Both the position numbers and the translations under genes were made by a program. DNA of 64,000 bases from Oceanospirillum sp048265165 (lineage in GTDB: Bacteria; Pseudomonadota; Gammaproteobacteria; Pseudomonadales; Halomonadaceae). This document shows, one piece after another, positions 34,678-43,556 of this stretch (positions are counted from its first letter, which is position 1; every line of letters begins with the position of its first letter). The notes under the pieces were generated by a model. The model was not told the origin of the DNA, did not search any database, and saw only the letters and a list, made by a program, of their open reading frames with translations. The stretch covers positions 620,001 through 684,000 of the forward strand of contig NZ_JBLXCD010000002.1 of NCBI RefSeq assembly GCF_048265165.1, given 5' to 3'.

Positions 34678-36696
34678 CTAACCCCCTAGGCGTTTCTTAA
34701 GGGCATCCAGCGCGGCATGCCCTCTGGCTCGTTTAGCTTCGTCGGGTGCATTCTCTTTGCCTTCCCAAGCGAGATCACCTTCCGGCAGCTCTTCCAGGAA
34801 GCGGCTGGGAGTGCAGTTGAGCATTTCGCCAAACTGTTTGCGCTGACTGGCAAAGCTCAGGGTCAGAGTTTCCCGGGCCCGGGTGATTCCCACGTAGGCC
34901 AGGCGACGCTCTTCTTCGATATTACCTTCATCAATACTGTTGCGGTGTGGCAGCAGATCTTCTTCCATGCCGATAATATAAACATGGGGGTACTCCAGCC
35001 CTTTGGCGGAGTGCAGGGTCATAAGTTGAACCCGATCGGAGTCATCTTCTTTTTCCTGCTGTTCCAGCATATCTCGCAGTACAAGGCGAGATATTGCATC
35101 TTCGATGGTGGCTTCATCGTCCTCTTCCTGCATTCTAGCCAAGGTGTCACGCAGGGAGTCCACCAGAATCCAGACATTGGCCATGCGCCGTTCTGCAACC
35201 TGCGGTGAACTGGAGTTCTGGTGCAGCCAGGCTTCGTAGTCGATATCCTGAATCATCTGGCGGATGGCGGCGATGGGGTCATCCTGGGCGCAGCGTTTGA
35301 TGGTCTGCTGCAGCCAGTGATTAAATCGGCCCAGCTTCTCCAGAGCTTTGCCGGAGAGATACTGCTCCAGCCCCAGTTCGTCGCAGGCGTTAAACAGGCT
35401 GATATGTCGGCTGTTGGCGTAGGTTCCCAGGCGCTCAAGCGTAGAGGGGCCGATCTCCCGACGAGGCATATTGATCACCCGAAGAAAGGCGTTATCGTCC
35501 TCTGGGTTTACCAGTAAGCGCAGGTAACCCATGATATCTTTGATCTCATGGCGGGAGAAAAATGAGGTGCCGCCGCTGATTTTGTAGGGTACCTGATACG
35601 CCTGCAGCTTGATCTCCAGCAGGCGTGCCTGATGGTTGCCACGGTAGAGAATGGCAAAATCTTTATAGTGGCCATCGTTTTTGATGCGATGGGTCAGAAT
35701 TTCGGTTACAACACGCTCAGCTTCCGCGTCTTCGTTACGGCAGCTGATCACCCGTATGGGCGAGCCGGAGCCCATATTACTCCACAAGGTCTTCTCATAA
35801 ACGTGTGGGTTGTTGGCGATCAAAGTATTCGCGCAGCGCAGAATCAGTGAGGTTGACCGGTAATTCTGTTCCAGTTTGACGATTTTCAGATTTTTGAAAT
35901 CGTCCCCCAGCTTAATCAGGTTTTCCGGCCGGGCACCTCGCCAGGCGTAGATCGACTGGTCATCGTCACCTACCACGGTTAATGCGCCGCGATAGCCGAT
36001 TAGTAGTTTTACCAATAGATACTGACTAACGTTGGTATCCTGATACTCATCCACCAGCATATAGTGCATTCTGTTCTGCCAGCGATCCAGTACGTCAGGA
36101 TGATCACGGAACAGACGAACCGGTAGGCGGATCAGGTCATCAAAATCTACGGCGTTGTAGGCCTGCAGGTGGCGATCATATTCTCTGTATACCGCTGCAG
36201 CTAATGTTTCCCGGTCGTCGTTGGCCAGTCCCATCGCCTGTTCCGGCTCGATCAGGTCATTCTTCCAGTTGGAGATCATATGCTGTACCAGCCCGATAAT
36301 TTCAGCATCGGTCTGGAAATCTTTGTGCATCAGATCCTTAATCAGCGACTTGGTATCCTGATCATCAAACAGAGAGAACCCGGCTTTATAGCCCAGGGTT
36401 TTATGTTCGCGGCGGATAATGGTCAGACCCAGATTATGGAAGGTGGAAACCGTCAACCCGCGAGCTTCTTTACCTTGCACTAGCTTACCCACCCGCTCTT
36501 TCATCTCCCGGGATGCCTTATTGGTAAAGGTAACGGCTGCTATCTTATTAGCTTTGATGCCTTTCTCTTTGATCAGATAGGCGATTTTGGTGGTAATGAC
36601 ACTGGTTTTACCACTGCCGGCACCAGCCAGCACCAAAAGAGGGCCACCGACATATTCCACGGCTTCACGTTGGCGATCATTCAGGCGAGAGAGCAT
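34678..36696 (-). CDS. rep: ATP-dependent DNA helicase Rep
   Basis: A 672-residue superfamily 1A 3'-5' helicase (E. coli Rep is 673). It begins LNDRQREAVEY (Q motif), with Walker A AGAGSGKT (about residues 24-31), motif Ia TFTNKAS, DEYQDTN (motif II), DDDQSIYAWRGA (motif III), LEQNYRST (motif IV), TLHSAKGLE (motif V) and VGITRAR (motif VI). It helps replication forks pass bound proteins. Rep rather than UvrD or PcrA by length and N-terminus. Confidence 0.95.
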   Translation of the reverse strand: MLSRLNDRQREAVEYVGGPLLVLAGAGSGKTSVITTKIAYLIKEKGIKANKIAAVTFTNKASREMKERVGKLVQGKEARGLTVSTFHNLGLTIIRREHKTLGYKAGFSLFDDQDTKSLIKDLMHKDFQTDAEIIGLVQHMISNWKNDLIEPEQAMGLANDDRETLAAAVYREYDRHLQAYNAVDFDDLIRLPVRLFRDHPDVLDRWQNRMHYMLVDEYQDTNVSQYLLVKLLIGYRGALTVVGDDDQSIYAWRGARPENLIKLGDDFKNLKIVKLEQNYRSTSLILRCANTLIANNPHVYEKTLWSNMGSGSPIRVISCRNEDAEAERVVTEILTHRIKNDGHYKDFAILYRGNHQARLLEIKLQAYQVPYKISGGTSFFSRHEIKDIMGYLRLLVNPEDDNAFLRVINMPRREIGPSTLERLGTYANSRHISLFNACDELGLEQYLSGKALEKLGRFNHWLQQTIKRCAQDDPIAAIRQMIQDIDYEAWLHQNSSSPQVAERRMANVWILVDSLRDTLARMQEEDDEATIEDAISRLVLRDMLEQQEKEDDSDRVQLMTLHSAKGLEYPHVYIIGMEEDLLPHRNSIDEGNIEEERRLAYVGITRARETLTLSFASQRKQFGEMLNCTPSRFLEELPEGDLAWEGKENAPDEAKRARGHAALDALKKRLGG

Positions 36697-36858
36697 ATTG
36701 GGTTCCGGTCCAACTGAGATAAAAACGGGCTTAAATCTTCGAGACAGGGATTGTACCAGTGGCTGTTAAAAAAGCAGTGTGAACTTTGTGAAGATCATAC
36801 TGCTTATGCAAAAAACGATATAAAGAAGACTGAGATTTTTTCTCCAGGGGCTTGATGG

Positions 36859-38379
36859 CTAGTGAGTGAGCTGCTGCAGATACCGGTCCAGTTGTCTGAG
36901 TCCCAGAGCTTCAGAAACGGCAGGTACGCCGACGGTCTCTTCACCGGCCAGGTCGGCGATGGTGCGGGCCACTTTCAGAATCCTGTGATAGCTGCGAGGA
37001 GATAAACCTAATTGCTCCATCGCTTGCTGCAGAAGTTGGCTGGCATCATCCTGCAGGCTTATCTGGTTATCCAGTTCACGGCCGGTAAGTTGTGCGTTGC
37101 TTTTACCTGAACGATCCAGCTGGCGCTGATGAGCTTCCGTTACCCTTGCCTGAACCTGCTGACTGCTTTCACCTGGGCTAACATTGGCGAGCTGTTCCGG
37201 GGGCAGGCTGGTGACCGCCACCTGCAGGTCGATACGGTCTAATAGTGGGCCGGACAGTCGACTTTGATAGTTTCTGACTTGCTTGGCTGTGCAGCGACAA
37301 GCGCGCAGGTTGTCACCAAAGTAACCGCAGGGGCAGGGATTCATTGCAGCAACTAACTGAAAGCGGGAAGGGTAGCGTACCTGCTGGGTGGCCCGTGAAA
37401 TATGGATTTCACCGGATTCTAGTGGTTCCCGTAATACTTCAAGCACCCGCCGATCATATTCCGGTAGTTCATCGAGAAAGAGAATCCCATTGTGCGCTAG
37501 ACTGATCTCTCCGGGTTTGGGGCGTGAGCCACCGCCAACGAGTGCAACGCCGGAAGCTGTGTGGTGCGGGCTGCGGAACGGCCTTTGCCCCCAGTCATCC
37601 ATGGAGAAGCGGCCGGATACGGAAGCCAGTGCCATGACTTCCAGTGCATCCTGTTCACTCATTTTAGGCAGGATACCCCCAAGGCGGCTGGCAAGGAGTG
37701 TTTTACCTGTTCCTGGAGGCCCGACTAACAGAAGGTGGTGATTACCCGCTGCGGCGATCTCAAGAGCCCGACGAGCCTGAAACTGTCCTTTTACATCGGC
37801 CAAGTCAGGTTGGTCTCTTAGCTGCGTGTAGCGCTTTTGGTTTTCAAGTTGGTGTAGCGGGAGCTCCTCTTGCCCATGGAGCATGGCGGTTACTGTTAGT
37901 AAGTGGGCGGCTGTCATCACTTTGTTTGCTTCTGGTAGTGATGCTTCATCACCATTCCCTGAGGGAACCAACATGGTGCGTCCGGCCTGGGCGCATGCTA
38001 AGGCCGCAGGAAGAATACCGGATACTGGGCGTAATTCAGCGGATAGAGAGAGTTCGCCATAGCACTCAAAGTTGCTTAAACGGTCTGCAGGGATCTGACT
38101 GGACGCCGCTAATACACCCAAAGCGATCGCAAGGTCGTATCGACCACCCTCTTTGGGGAGATCCGCGGGGGCCAGGTTAACGGTGATACGTCGCTGGGGA
38201 TATTCAAAACCTGCATTGATCAGAGCACTGCGGACGCGATCCTTGCTCTCTCTGACGGCGGTTTCAGGCATGCCCACAATAGCCAGCCCGGGCAACCCGT
38301 TGGTGAGGTGTACTTCGATGCGCACTTCCGGGGCGTCGATACCCACAGAAGCACGGCTGTAGATGACCGCAAGTGTCAT
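36859..38379 (-). CDS. YifB/ComM-family AAA+ ATPase (Mg-chelatase-like)
   Basis: A 506-residue protein with an N-terminal Lon-protease-like substrate domain (about 1-180), an AAA+ module with Walker A GPPGTGKT (about 220) and Walker B LFLDELPE, a small Cys group (CPCGYFGD, CRCT) and a C-terminal Mg-chelatase helical domain. ComM-type members are hexameric helicases that extend branches during natural transformation. I start at the ATG at 38379 (AVIYSRASVG), with GGAA 7 nt upstream; a longer frame starts at 38409 without a better signal. It is downstream of ubiK. Confidence 0.92.
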   Translation of the reverse strand: MTLAVIYSRASVGIDAPEVRIEVHLTNGLPGLAIVGMPETAVRESKDRVRSALINAGFEYPQRRITVNLAPADLPKEGGRYDLAIALGVLAASSQIPADRLSNFECYGELSLSAELRPVSGILPAALACAQAGRTMLVPSGNGDEASLPEANKVMTAAHLLTVTAMLHGQEELPLHQLENQKRYTQLRDQPDLADVKGQFQARRALEIAAAGNHHLLLVGPPGTGKTLLASRLGGILPKMSEQDALEVMALASVSGRFSMDDWGQRPFRSPHHTASGVALVGGGSRPKPGEISLAHNGILFLDELPEYDRRVLEVLREPLESGEIHISRATQQVRYPSRFQLVAAMNPCPCGYFGDNLRACRCTAKQVRNYQSRLSGPLLDRIDLQVAVTSLPPEQLANVSPGESSQQVQARVTEAHQRQLDRSGKSNAQLTGRELDNQISLQDDASQLLQQAMEQLGLSPRSYHRILKVARTIADLAGEETVGVPAVSEALGLRQLDRYLQQLTH

Positions 38380-38476
38380 GGCGCGATTCCTTATGCGTTG
38401 AGAGGGCAATGACGAGCCCTGCTTCTTTATCGTCCATTAAAAGAAGCTGCCGTTCCGATCGGCTGAGCAGCAGTGT

Positions 38477-38749
38477 TTACTTCTGCTGATCTTTTGCTGC
38501 CAGTTCCGCTACAACAGCTTCCAGTTGAGTAACCTGTGCCTCGAGTGCGTCTGCTTTAGCACGGGTGCGTAGCAAAATCTCACTCTGAATATCGAATTCT
38601 TCACGGGTTACCAGGTTCAGTTTAGCAAAAACACTCTCGGCTACCGATTGCATTTGGCGCTTTAGTTCAGTGTCGCCGGGCAGGCCTGCTCCGGAGAGTT
38701 TTTCACCCATCTGGCGGGTGAACTCAGCAATTACTTCAGGTTTTAACAT
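38477..38749 (-). CDS. ubiK: Ubiquinone biosynthesis accessory factor UbiK
   Basis: A 90-residue membrane-fusogenic, coiled-coil protein of the YqiC/UbiK (BMFP) family. It begins MLKPEVIAEFTRQMGE; the C-terminal half is a coiled coil (ILLRTRAKADALEAQVTQLE). It helps the Ubi complex in aerobic ubiquinone synthesis by binding UbiJ. Upstream of yifB and divergent from the glnK promoter region. Confidence 0.9.
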   Translation of the reverse strand: MLKPEVIAEFTRQMGEKLSGAGLPGDTELKRQMQSVAESVFAKLNLVTREEFDIQSEILLRTRAKADALEAQVTQLEAVVAELAAKDQQK

Positions 38750-38891
38750 CTTAAGTGCCCAATCGTTGTGTTATTCCATTGGTTTTTCAGTAAATGATTC
38801 GTCAGAAAACCGGTTGAAGAGTGTACCACTTTACGCACTTTTACTGGGTTTCGGTTTTGCCTTGTTATGTTGCCTTGTGGTGCACTGCAAG

Positions 38892-38908
38892 TGCACGAAA
38901 ATGGTGCG
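38892..38908. promoter_or_regulatory. NtrC-binding site (upstream)
   Basis: TGCACGAAAATGGTGCG, 15 of 17 positions matching the enteric glnA NtrC site TGCACCAAAATGGTGCA. It is about 130 bp upstream of the sigma-54 promoter at 39026, the normal enhancer distance. Confidence 0.8.
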
Positions 38909-38957
38909 CTTAGCCTTTGTTTGGAATTTTGTCGGTGCAATGTTTTTTCTGTTTTGG

Positions 38958-38974
38958 TGCATCAAGCTCGTGCT
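38958..38974. promoter_or_regulatory. NtrC-binding site (downstream)
   Basis: TGCATCAAGCTCGTGCT, a second 17-bp TGCA-N8-GTGC-type site, 66 bp (about six helical turns) after the first. Confidence 0.65.
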
Positions 38975-39025
38975 TACAGGTTCTTTTTGCTTCTAGATGC
39001 ATGAAAAACATAGCTTTTTTCTTTT

Positions 39026-39040
39026 TGGCACATCCTGTGC
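39026..39040 (+). promoter_or_regulatory. Sigma-54 promoter of glnK-amtB
   Basis: TGGCACATCCTGTGC matches the -24/-12 consensus TGGCAC-N5-TTGC except for one base, with GG and GC at the right spacing. Expected start of transcription about 12 nt downstream, giving a leader of about 120 nt before glnK. Confidence 0.85.
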
Positions 39041-39170
39041 AGAATCCCGGGTATGTTGGCGATAGTGCATTGAGCAAGCGGTGCACCGAGAGAAGCCACG
39101 CTTTAAACTAAATTACTGGAACAGTAATTCAATCTGATAAGCACGTGAAACGTGCCGTAGGGGTAAACCA

Positions 39171-39509
39171 ATGAAACTGGTCACTGCAGTCATTAAGCCG
39201 TTCAAACTGGATGATGTACGCGAAGCCTTATCCGATATCGGTATTCAAGGGATAACGGTCACTGAGGTTAAAGGATTTGGCCGTCAGAAAGGCCACACTG
39301 AGCTTTATCGGGGTGCGGAGTACGTAGTGGACTTCCTGCCGAAAGTGAAACTGGAAGTTGCGGTTTCGGGAGATCAGGTTGATCAGGTGGTCGAAGCGGT
39401 TACTAACGCTGCAAATACAGGCAAGATCGGTGATGGCAAAATCTTTATCACTGCTCTGGAAGAAATTGTGCGTATCCGTACCGGAGAACGCGGTACTGAC
39501 GCAATCTAA
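39171..39509 (+). CDS. glnK: PII nitrogen regulatory protein GlnK
   Basis: A 112-residue PII protein. The T-loop GRQKGHTELYRGAEY has the uridylylation site Tyr51; the B and C loops (TGKIGDGKIF, RIRTGERG) bind ATP and 2-oxoglutarate. It should block AmtB when nitrogen is sufficient. It lies downstream of the NtrC/sigma-54 promoter and 48 bp before amtB; a second PII gene follows amtB. Confidence 0.95.
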   Translation: MKLVTAVIKPFKLDDVREALSDIGIQGITVTEVKGFGRQKGHTELYRGAEYVVDFLPKVKLEVAVSGDQVDQVVEAVTNAANTGKIGDGKIFITALEEIVRIRTGERGTDAI

Positions 39510-39557
39510 GCGACACATTCGCTTAAAACTGAATTTAGCCTTCGGAGGGCCTTCCCA

Positions 39558-40799
39558 ATGGAAGATTTAGTACAAGTAAAGTATGCAATTGATACTTTTT
39601 ATTTTCTGATCTGTGGTGCACTGGTTATGTGGATGGCGGCAGGTTTTGCCATGCTGGAAGCCGGTCTGGTTCGTGCCAAAAATACCACTGAAATTCTAAC
39701 TAAGAACATCGCTCTGTATGCGATCGCCTGTACCATGTATCTGCTTTGCGGCTACTTCATTATGTATAGTGGTGATGCGGGCGGTATTTTGCCAAATCTG
39801 GGTTTCCTGATTGGTGAAGAGAATGCAACGGAAGCGGTTTTAGCAAGCGGTGGTGATACCTATTACTCTGCACGTTCTGATTTCTTCTTCCAGGTGGTTT
39901 TCGTAGCGACAGCTATGTCTATTGTCTCTGGTGCGGTTGCTGAGCGTATGAAACTGTGGGCTTTCCTGGCTTTTGCAGTTGTTATGACAGGCTTTATCTA
40001 CCCAACGTCCGGTTACTGGACCTGGGGTGGTGGCTTCCTGAGCGAAGCAGGTTTCTCAGACTTTGCTGGTTCCGGTATTGTTCACATGGCGGGTGCTGCA
40101 GCTGCACTGGCAGGCGTTCTGTTACTGGGTGCCCGTAAAGGTAAATACGGTGCAAACGGTCAGATCAACGCTATTCCTGGCAGCAACATGCCTCTGGCGA
40201 CTTTGGGTACTTTCATCCTGTGGATGGGCTGGTTCGGCTTCAACGGCGGCTCTGAGCTGAAACTGTCTGATGTGGGTGAAGCAAATGCTGTTGCACAGGT
40301 ATTTGTTAACACTAACGCAGCAGCAGCAGGTGGTGCGATTGCCGCTCTGATTCTGGCTCGCCTGTGGTTCCGCAAGGCGGATCTGACCATGGTACTGAAT
40401 GGTGCACTAGCAGGTCTGGTTGCAATTACTGCAGAGCCTCTGGCTCCAACAGCTTTAGCGTCTACTCTGATTGGCGCGGTAGGTGGTGTACTGGTTGTCT
40501 TCTCTATCATCATGCTTGATAAGCTGCGTATTGATGATCCTGTAGGTGCTATCTCTGTACACGGTGTTGTGGGTATCTGGGGTCTGCTGGCTGTACCTCT
40601 GAGCAATGTTGATGCAACCTTCTCTGCACAGCTGCTGGGTATTATCTCTATCTTTGGCTGGGTATTCGTAGCAAGCCTGATCGTATGGAGCATCCTGAAA
40701 GCAGTTATCGGTATTCGTGTCTCTGAAGAAGAAGAATACGAGGGTGTCGATATCGCTGAGTGTGGCCTGGAAGCTTACCCTGAATTCACTAAAGGCTAA
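39558..40799 (+). CDS. amtB: Ammonium transporter AmtB
   Basis: A 413-residue Amt/Rh channel with about 11 membrane helices. Recognisable segments: MLEAGLVRAKN near the N-terminus, the pore-vestibule and His-bearing SGIVHMAGAAAAL, WFGFNGGS and VHGVVGIWG. The N-terminus (DTFYFLICGALVMWMAA) is a membrane helix rather than a clear cleaved signal. A GGAGG ribosome-binding site precedes the ATG. Cotranscribed with glnK; the terminator at 40937 ends the unit. Confidence 0.96.
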   Translation: MEDLVQVKYAIDTFYFLICGALVMWMAAGFAMLEAGLVRAKNTTEILTKNIALYAIACTMYLLCGYFIMYSGDAGGILPNLGFLIGEENATEAVLASGGDTYYSARSDFFFQVVFVATAMSIVSGAVAERMKLWAFLAFAVVMTGFIYPTSGYWTWGGGFLSEAGFSDFAGSGIVHMAGAAAALAGVLLLGARKGKYGANGQINAIPGSNMPLATLGTFILWMGWFGFNGGSELKLSDVGEANAVAQVFVNTNAAAAGGAIAALILARLWFRKADLTMVLNGALAGLVAITAEPLAPTALASTLIGAVGGVLVVFSIIMLDKLRIDDPVGAISVHGVVGIWGLLAVPLSNVDATFSAQLLGIISIFGWVFVASLIVWSILKAVIGIRVSEEEEYEGVDIAECGLEAYPEFTKG

Positions 40800-40936
40800 G
40801 GGTACTTAAAGGTCAGGTGCTCAATGATTCAAAGGTTAAATAACCGGGCACCAAGTGAACAAAAATAAGAGATTGATATAGAAAACGATAAAAGATTAAG
40901 AAAAATATAAAGAGGTTTTAACCTCAAAAAACCTTC

Positions 40937-40962
40937 AGGGTGCCTACGGGCACCCTTTTTTA
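40937..40962 (+). terminator. Intrinsic terminator after amtB
   Basis: 8-bp stem AGGGTGCC/GGCACCCT (40937-40944, 40949-40956) with a 4-nt loop and a T-tract. It separates glnK-amtB from the second PII gene, which therefore probably has its own promoter. Confidence 0.88.
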
Positions 40963-41075
40963 ATGTCGACAATAGCAGTATGCTATTGGCAGTTTAAACA
41001 GGGGATGCATACCAGACCTGTTCACTAATTCTTACCGGCTCACGAGGCCGGGACCGTTTTCACAGGAGTACAACA

Positions 41076-41414
41076 ATGAAACTGGTTACTGCGATTATTA
41101 AGCCGTTCAAGCTGGACGACGTGCGCGAGTCTCTTTCAGAGATCGGTGTTCAGGGTATTACCGTGACGGAAGTAAAAGGCTTTGGCCGACAGAAAGGTCA
41201 TACCGAGCTGTACCGTGGTGCAGAGTATGTTGTGGATTTTCTGCCAAAAGTAAAAGTTGAGATCGCTGTTGGTGATGATGTGGTTGATCAGGTGATTGAG
41301 GCGATTACGAAAGTGGCTAATACCGGTAAGATCGGTGATGGTAAGATCTTTGTTTCTGCACTGGAGCAGGTGATTCGTATCCGTACCGGTGAGAGCGGTA
41401 CAGACGCAGTTTAG
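41076..41414 (+). CDS. Second PII nitrogen regulatory protein (GlnB/GlnK paralogue)
   Basis: A 112-residue PII protein very similar to the GlnK at 39171, again with Tyr51 in the T-loop and all nucleotide-binding segments. An AGGAG ribosome-binding site precedes the ATG. It follows amtB after a terminator and has no visible sigma-54 site, so it may be the constitutive or differently regulated copy. Whether it is GlnB or a second GlnK cannot be told from sequence alone. Confidence 0.93.
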   Translation: MKLVTAIIKPFKLDDVRESLSEIGVQGITVTEVKGFGRQKGHTELYRGAEYVVDFLPKVKVEIAVGDDVVDQVIEAITKVANTGKIGDGKIFVSALEQVIRIRTGESGTDAV

Positions 41415-41437
41415 TTTTTTCGTGAACTGCTGAGCAT

Positions 41438-41477
41438 AAAAAAGCGGCTCAGGGCTAACACCCTGAGCCGCTTTTTT
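41438..41477. terminator. Strong bidirectional terminator
   Basis: 15- to 17-bp arms (41438-41454 and 41461-41477) with a 6-nt loop, A-tract before and T-tract after. Lies between the second PII gene and the convergent PCuAC gene and can serve both. Confidence 0.93.
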
Positions 41478-41504
41478 ATTTGTTGAGTAGAGTCGGGCGG
41501 GCGA

Positions 41505-41954
41505 TCAGTGGACGTGCTTGTTCATGCCTACCATAACTTTCTTAACTGGCATGCTCACTACAGACATACTGCCATTGCTGAAGTAGAGTTTTACCGATAT
41601 TTTCTGACCTTCAAACAGATTTTGTTTCAGGCCGATCAGCATGATGTGGTGACCACCGGGTTTAAGGTGGGCCATTCCGTTACCGGGAATAGCAATTTCA
41701 GAAACCTGACGCATTTTCATCACACCCTGATCCATCGTATGGGTATGTAGCTCTACTGCGTCGGCAACGCTGCTTTGAGCACGGATCAGGCGAACCTCTT
41801 TTGCAGATTTATTCTCCAGCATCATAAAAATAGCAGAGTTAGACTGCCCGGGAGGAACCGCGCGTGCGTAGGGGTTTTTTACATCAACCGTACTGGCAGC
41901 CATTGCCATGGGTGTGATCAGTGCGAATACCAGAGCGGTAAGCCATTTTTTCAT
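41505..41954 (-). CDS. Periplasmic copper chaperone PCu(A)C
   Basis: A 149-residue protein with a signal peptide (ending AMAA). The family copper motif is seen: H and M in ELHTHTMDQGVMKM, then HHIML about 22 residues on; a His-containing C-terminus (NKHVH) follows. It carries Cu(I) to the CuA centre of cytochrome c oxidase together with Sco. It is 47 bp downstream of the Sco gene, same strand. Confidence 0.93.
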   Translation of the reverse strand: MKKWLTALVFALITPMAMAASTVDVKNPYARAVPPGQSNSAIFMMLENKSAKEVRLIRAQSSVADAVELHTHTMDQGVMKMRQVSEIAIPGNGMAHLKPGGHHIMLIGLKQNLFEGQKISVKLYFSNGSMSVVSMPVKKVMVGMNKHVH

Positions 41955-42001
41955 AATTTTTCCTTTTTATTCACAACGATTTCAGAAGTCTTTCAGTCGG
42001 A

Positions 42002-42607
42002 TCAGGGCAATTGACGTTTTATAGCATCGAGCAGTGCGTCCGGCGAGGCTGAATGGTTTACAGTTTCGAGCACTTCGCCTTTGTCATTGGTCAGGTAAAA
42101 CATAGACGTGTGATCAACGGTGTAGCCCATAGCGCTGTTGTCGATCTGAGCTTTCTGATAGAAGGCGCCATATTTCTTTGACAGGGCCAGAATTTTCTCA
42201 GGATTGTCCGTCAAACCGATAATTTGGGAGTGAAAAAACTGGGTGTAGCTTTTCAGGTGCTGCAGGGAGTCGCGCTCAGGGTCAACGCTGATCAGAATGC
42301 CCTGGAGTTGGGTTAACTGTTCCTGGGGGAGCTGCTTGAAGGCGTGGGCCATAACAGACAGAGACGTTGGGCAGATGTCTGGGCACTGGGTATAACCAAA
42401 GTAAATAATATTCAGCTTGTCAGGATAATCACTTAACGTGAATGGGCCATCAGCAGACTGTAGCGTAAAATCACTACCAATCTGCATGACTTTGGCTGAG
42501 GTTTTCATCTGGTACTTCTGATACGTTTCCATCCCGGCAATTAAAGCCACCACAGGCAGTAACATCAGAAAAGCCTTGAAAAAGTGTTTCTTAAAACTGT
42601 TGAGCAT
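42002..42607 (-). CDS. SCO1/SenC-family copper-delivery thioredoxin-fold protein
   Basis: A 201-residue membrane-anchored protein with an N-terminal helix (about residues 12-25) and a thioredoxin-like domain. The copper ligands are the CPDIC motif (about residues 83-87) and a later His in VDHTSMFYL (about 170). It helps build the CuA site of cytochrome oxidase or reduces its thiols. Clustered with PCuAC and a YtkA/FixH-like gene. Confidence 0.94.
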   Translation of the reverse strand: MLNSFKKHFFKAFLMLLPVVALIAGMETYQKYQMKTSAKVMQIGSDFTLQSADGPFTLSDYPDKLNIIYFGYTQCPDICPTSLSVMAHAFKQLPQEQLTQLQGILISVDPERDSLQHLKSYTQFFHSQIIGLTDNPEKILALSKKYGAFYQKAQIDNSAMGYTVDHTSMFYLTNDKGEVLETVNHSASPDALLDAIKRQLP

Positions 42608-42769
42608 ACGTTTGTTCCATCGCTAAGAGATAGGGCCTGATTTGTCGGGTATCCTACATGAAAAGGATCTCTGGCTCTTAATAGTGATTTGTTTTACAGA
42701 TCGCTTTTTATAAAGAGTCCGGTAGCAGCGAAAAGTTGCTCCAGACAGATCCGATATCTGTCAGATAAT

Positions 42770-43237
42770 TCACATCTGCAGTACATCAAAGTCGAACCAA
42801 ATATTTTCTGTACCCCGATCAGTTTCCAGTTCCACCCTTCCTCTCCAGGGCATCACCTTCTCGGTGCAAACGCTGATGGTGCCATTTACAGCGAGTGCAT
42901 TGCTATCGGAGAATGGGCGTAATGTGTATTGATGAATGCCCATATACATCGTCCGGCCCGTCAGTGCCAGTTTTGCGGAAGTCAGGCGTACATTGTCAGC
43001 CATGATACTGAACTCGACAGGCTTCAATGCTAATACCGGCCAGGGAGAGACTGACAGGCGAACGGAGTCACCACTACTCAGAGTTACAGTACAGTGTCCC
43101 TGCTCCATTGTGCAGCCTGGCATCTGGCTTTCATCAATATCCATCAAGGCATTCAGGTGATTGGCCAGATAGAGCAACATTACCAGCAAAGCGGCTATGG
43201 TCAGTGTCCAGAGAAGCTTGAGTTGTTTGGTCGACAT
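42770..43237 (-). CDS. Membrane-anchored YtkA/FixH-like protein
   Basis: A 155-residue protein with one N-terminal membrane helix (about residues 8-24) and a beta-rich periplasmic domain. It has a Cys pair (PGCTMEQGHC), a segment GRTMYMGIHQYTL with Met and His residues, and CTEKVMPWRG. This pattern resembles the YtkA/FixH-like fold often found beside Sco and cytochrome oxidase genes, so a role in copper handling or oxidase assembly is likely. Family assignment is tentative. It lies upstream of the Sco gene on the same strand, 162 bp away. Confidence 0.7.
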   Translation of the reverse strand: MSTKQLKLLWTLTIAALLVMLLYLANHLNALMDIDESQMPGCTMEQGHCTVTLSSGDSVRLSVSPWPVLALKPVEFSIMADNVRLTSAKLALTGRTMYMGIHQYTLRPFSDSNALAVNGTISVCTEKVMPWRGRVELETDRGTENIWFDFDVLQM

Positions 43238-43556
43238 AAATTAGTTTTTGCCTGTTTCAGCAGGGCGTATGCCTTCACGGTATACGCCATTCAAGAGAGT
43301 GAAGTCTAACCAAAACCGATCTAAAAACCGTGTGACCAATTGCCGCATATTTTTTCCTCCAGAGGAAAAGTGTCCGAGCGTTGTGCCGTGTCAAAAAAAT
43401 ACCGGTTTTATGTTTGGTGCAGACTGGCCTTAGAGTAAGTACTGTCTGCTTGGCCTTGCTGTTGGCCTTAGGTAGACTGCGCCAATACAACAGTGTTGGT
43501 GCTGTTCTCTATCATAGAGTGTTGGTACTTTTTCCTGTTCCCGAGAAGAGGATGTT
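43238..43556. other. Intergenic region without a visible gene
   Basis: 319 bp between the divergent YtkA/FixH-like gene and the AEC transporter; it must hold both promoters. I see no other feature. Short frames here (43275-43490 minus, 43248-43433 plus) lack ribosome-binding sites. Confidence 0.4.

Noticed and set aside
40975..41075. Sigma-54 promoter for the second PII gene
   Set aside because: TTGGCAGTTT is present but no GC falls at the -12 position, and no NtrC-type site is near.
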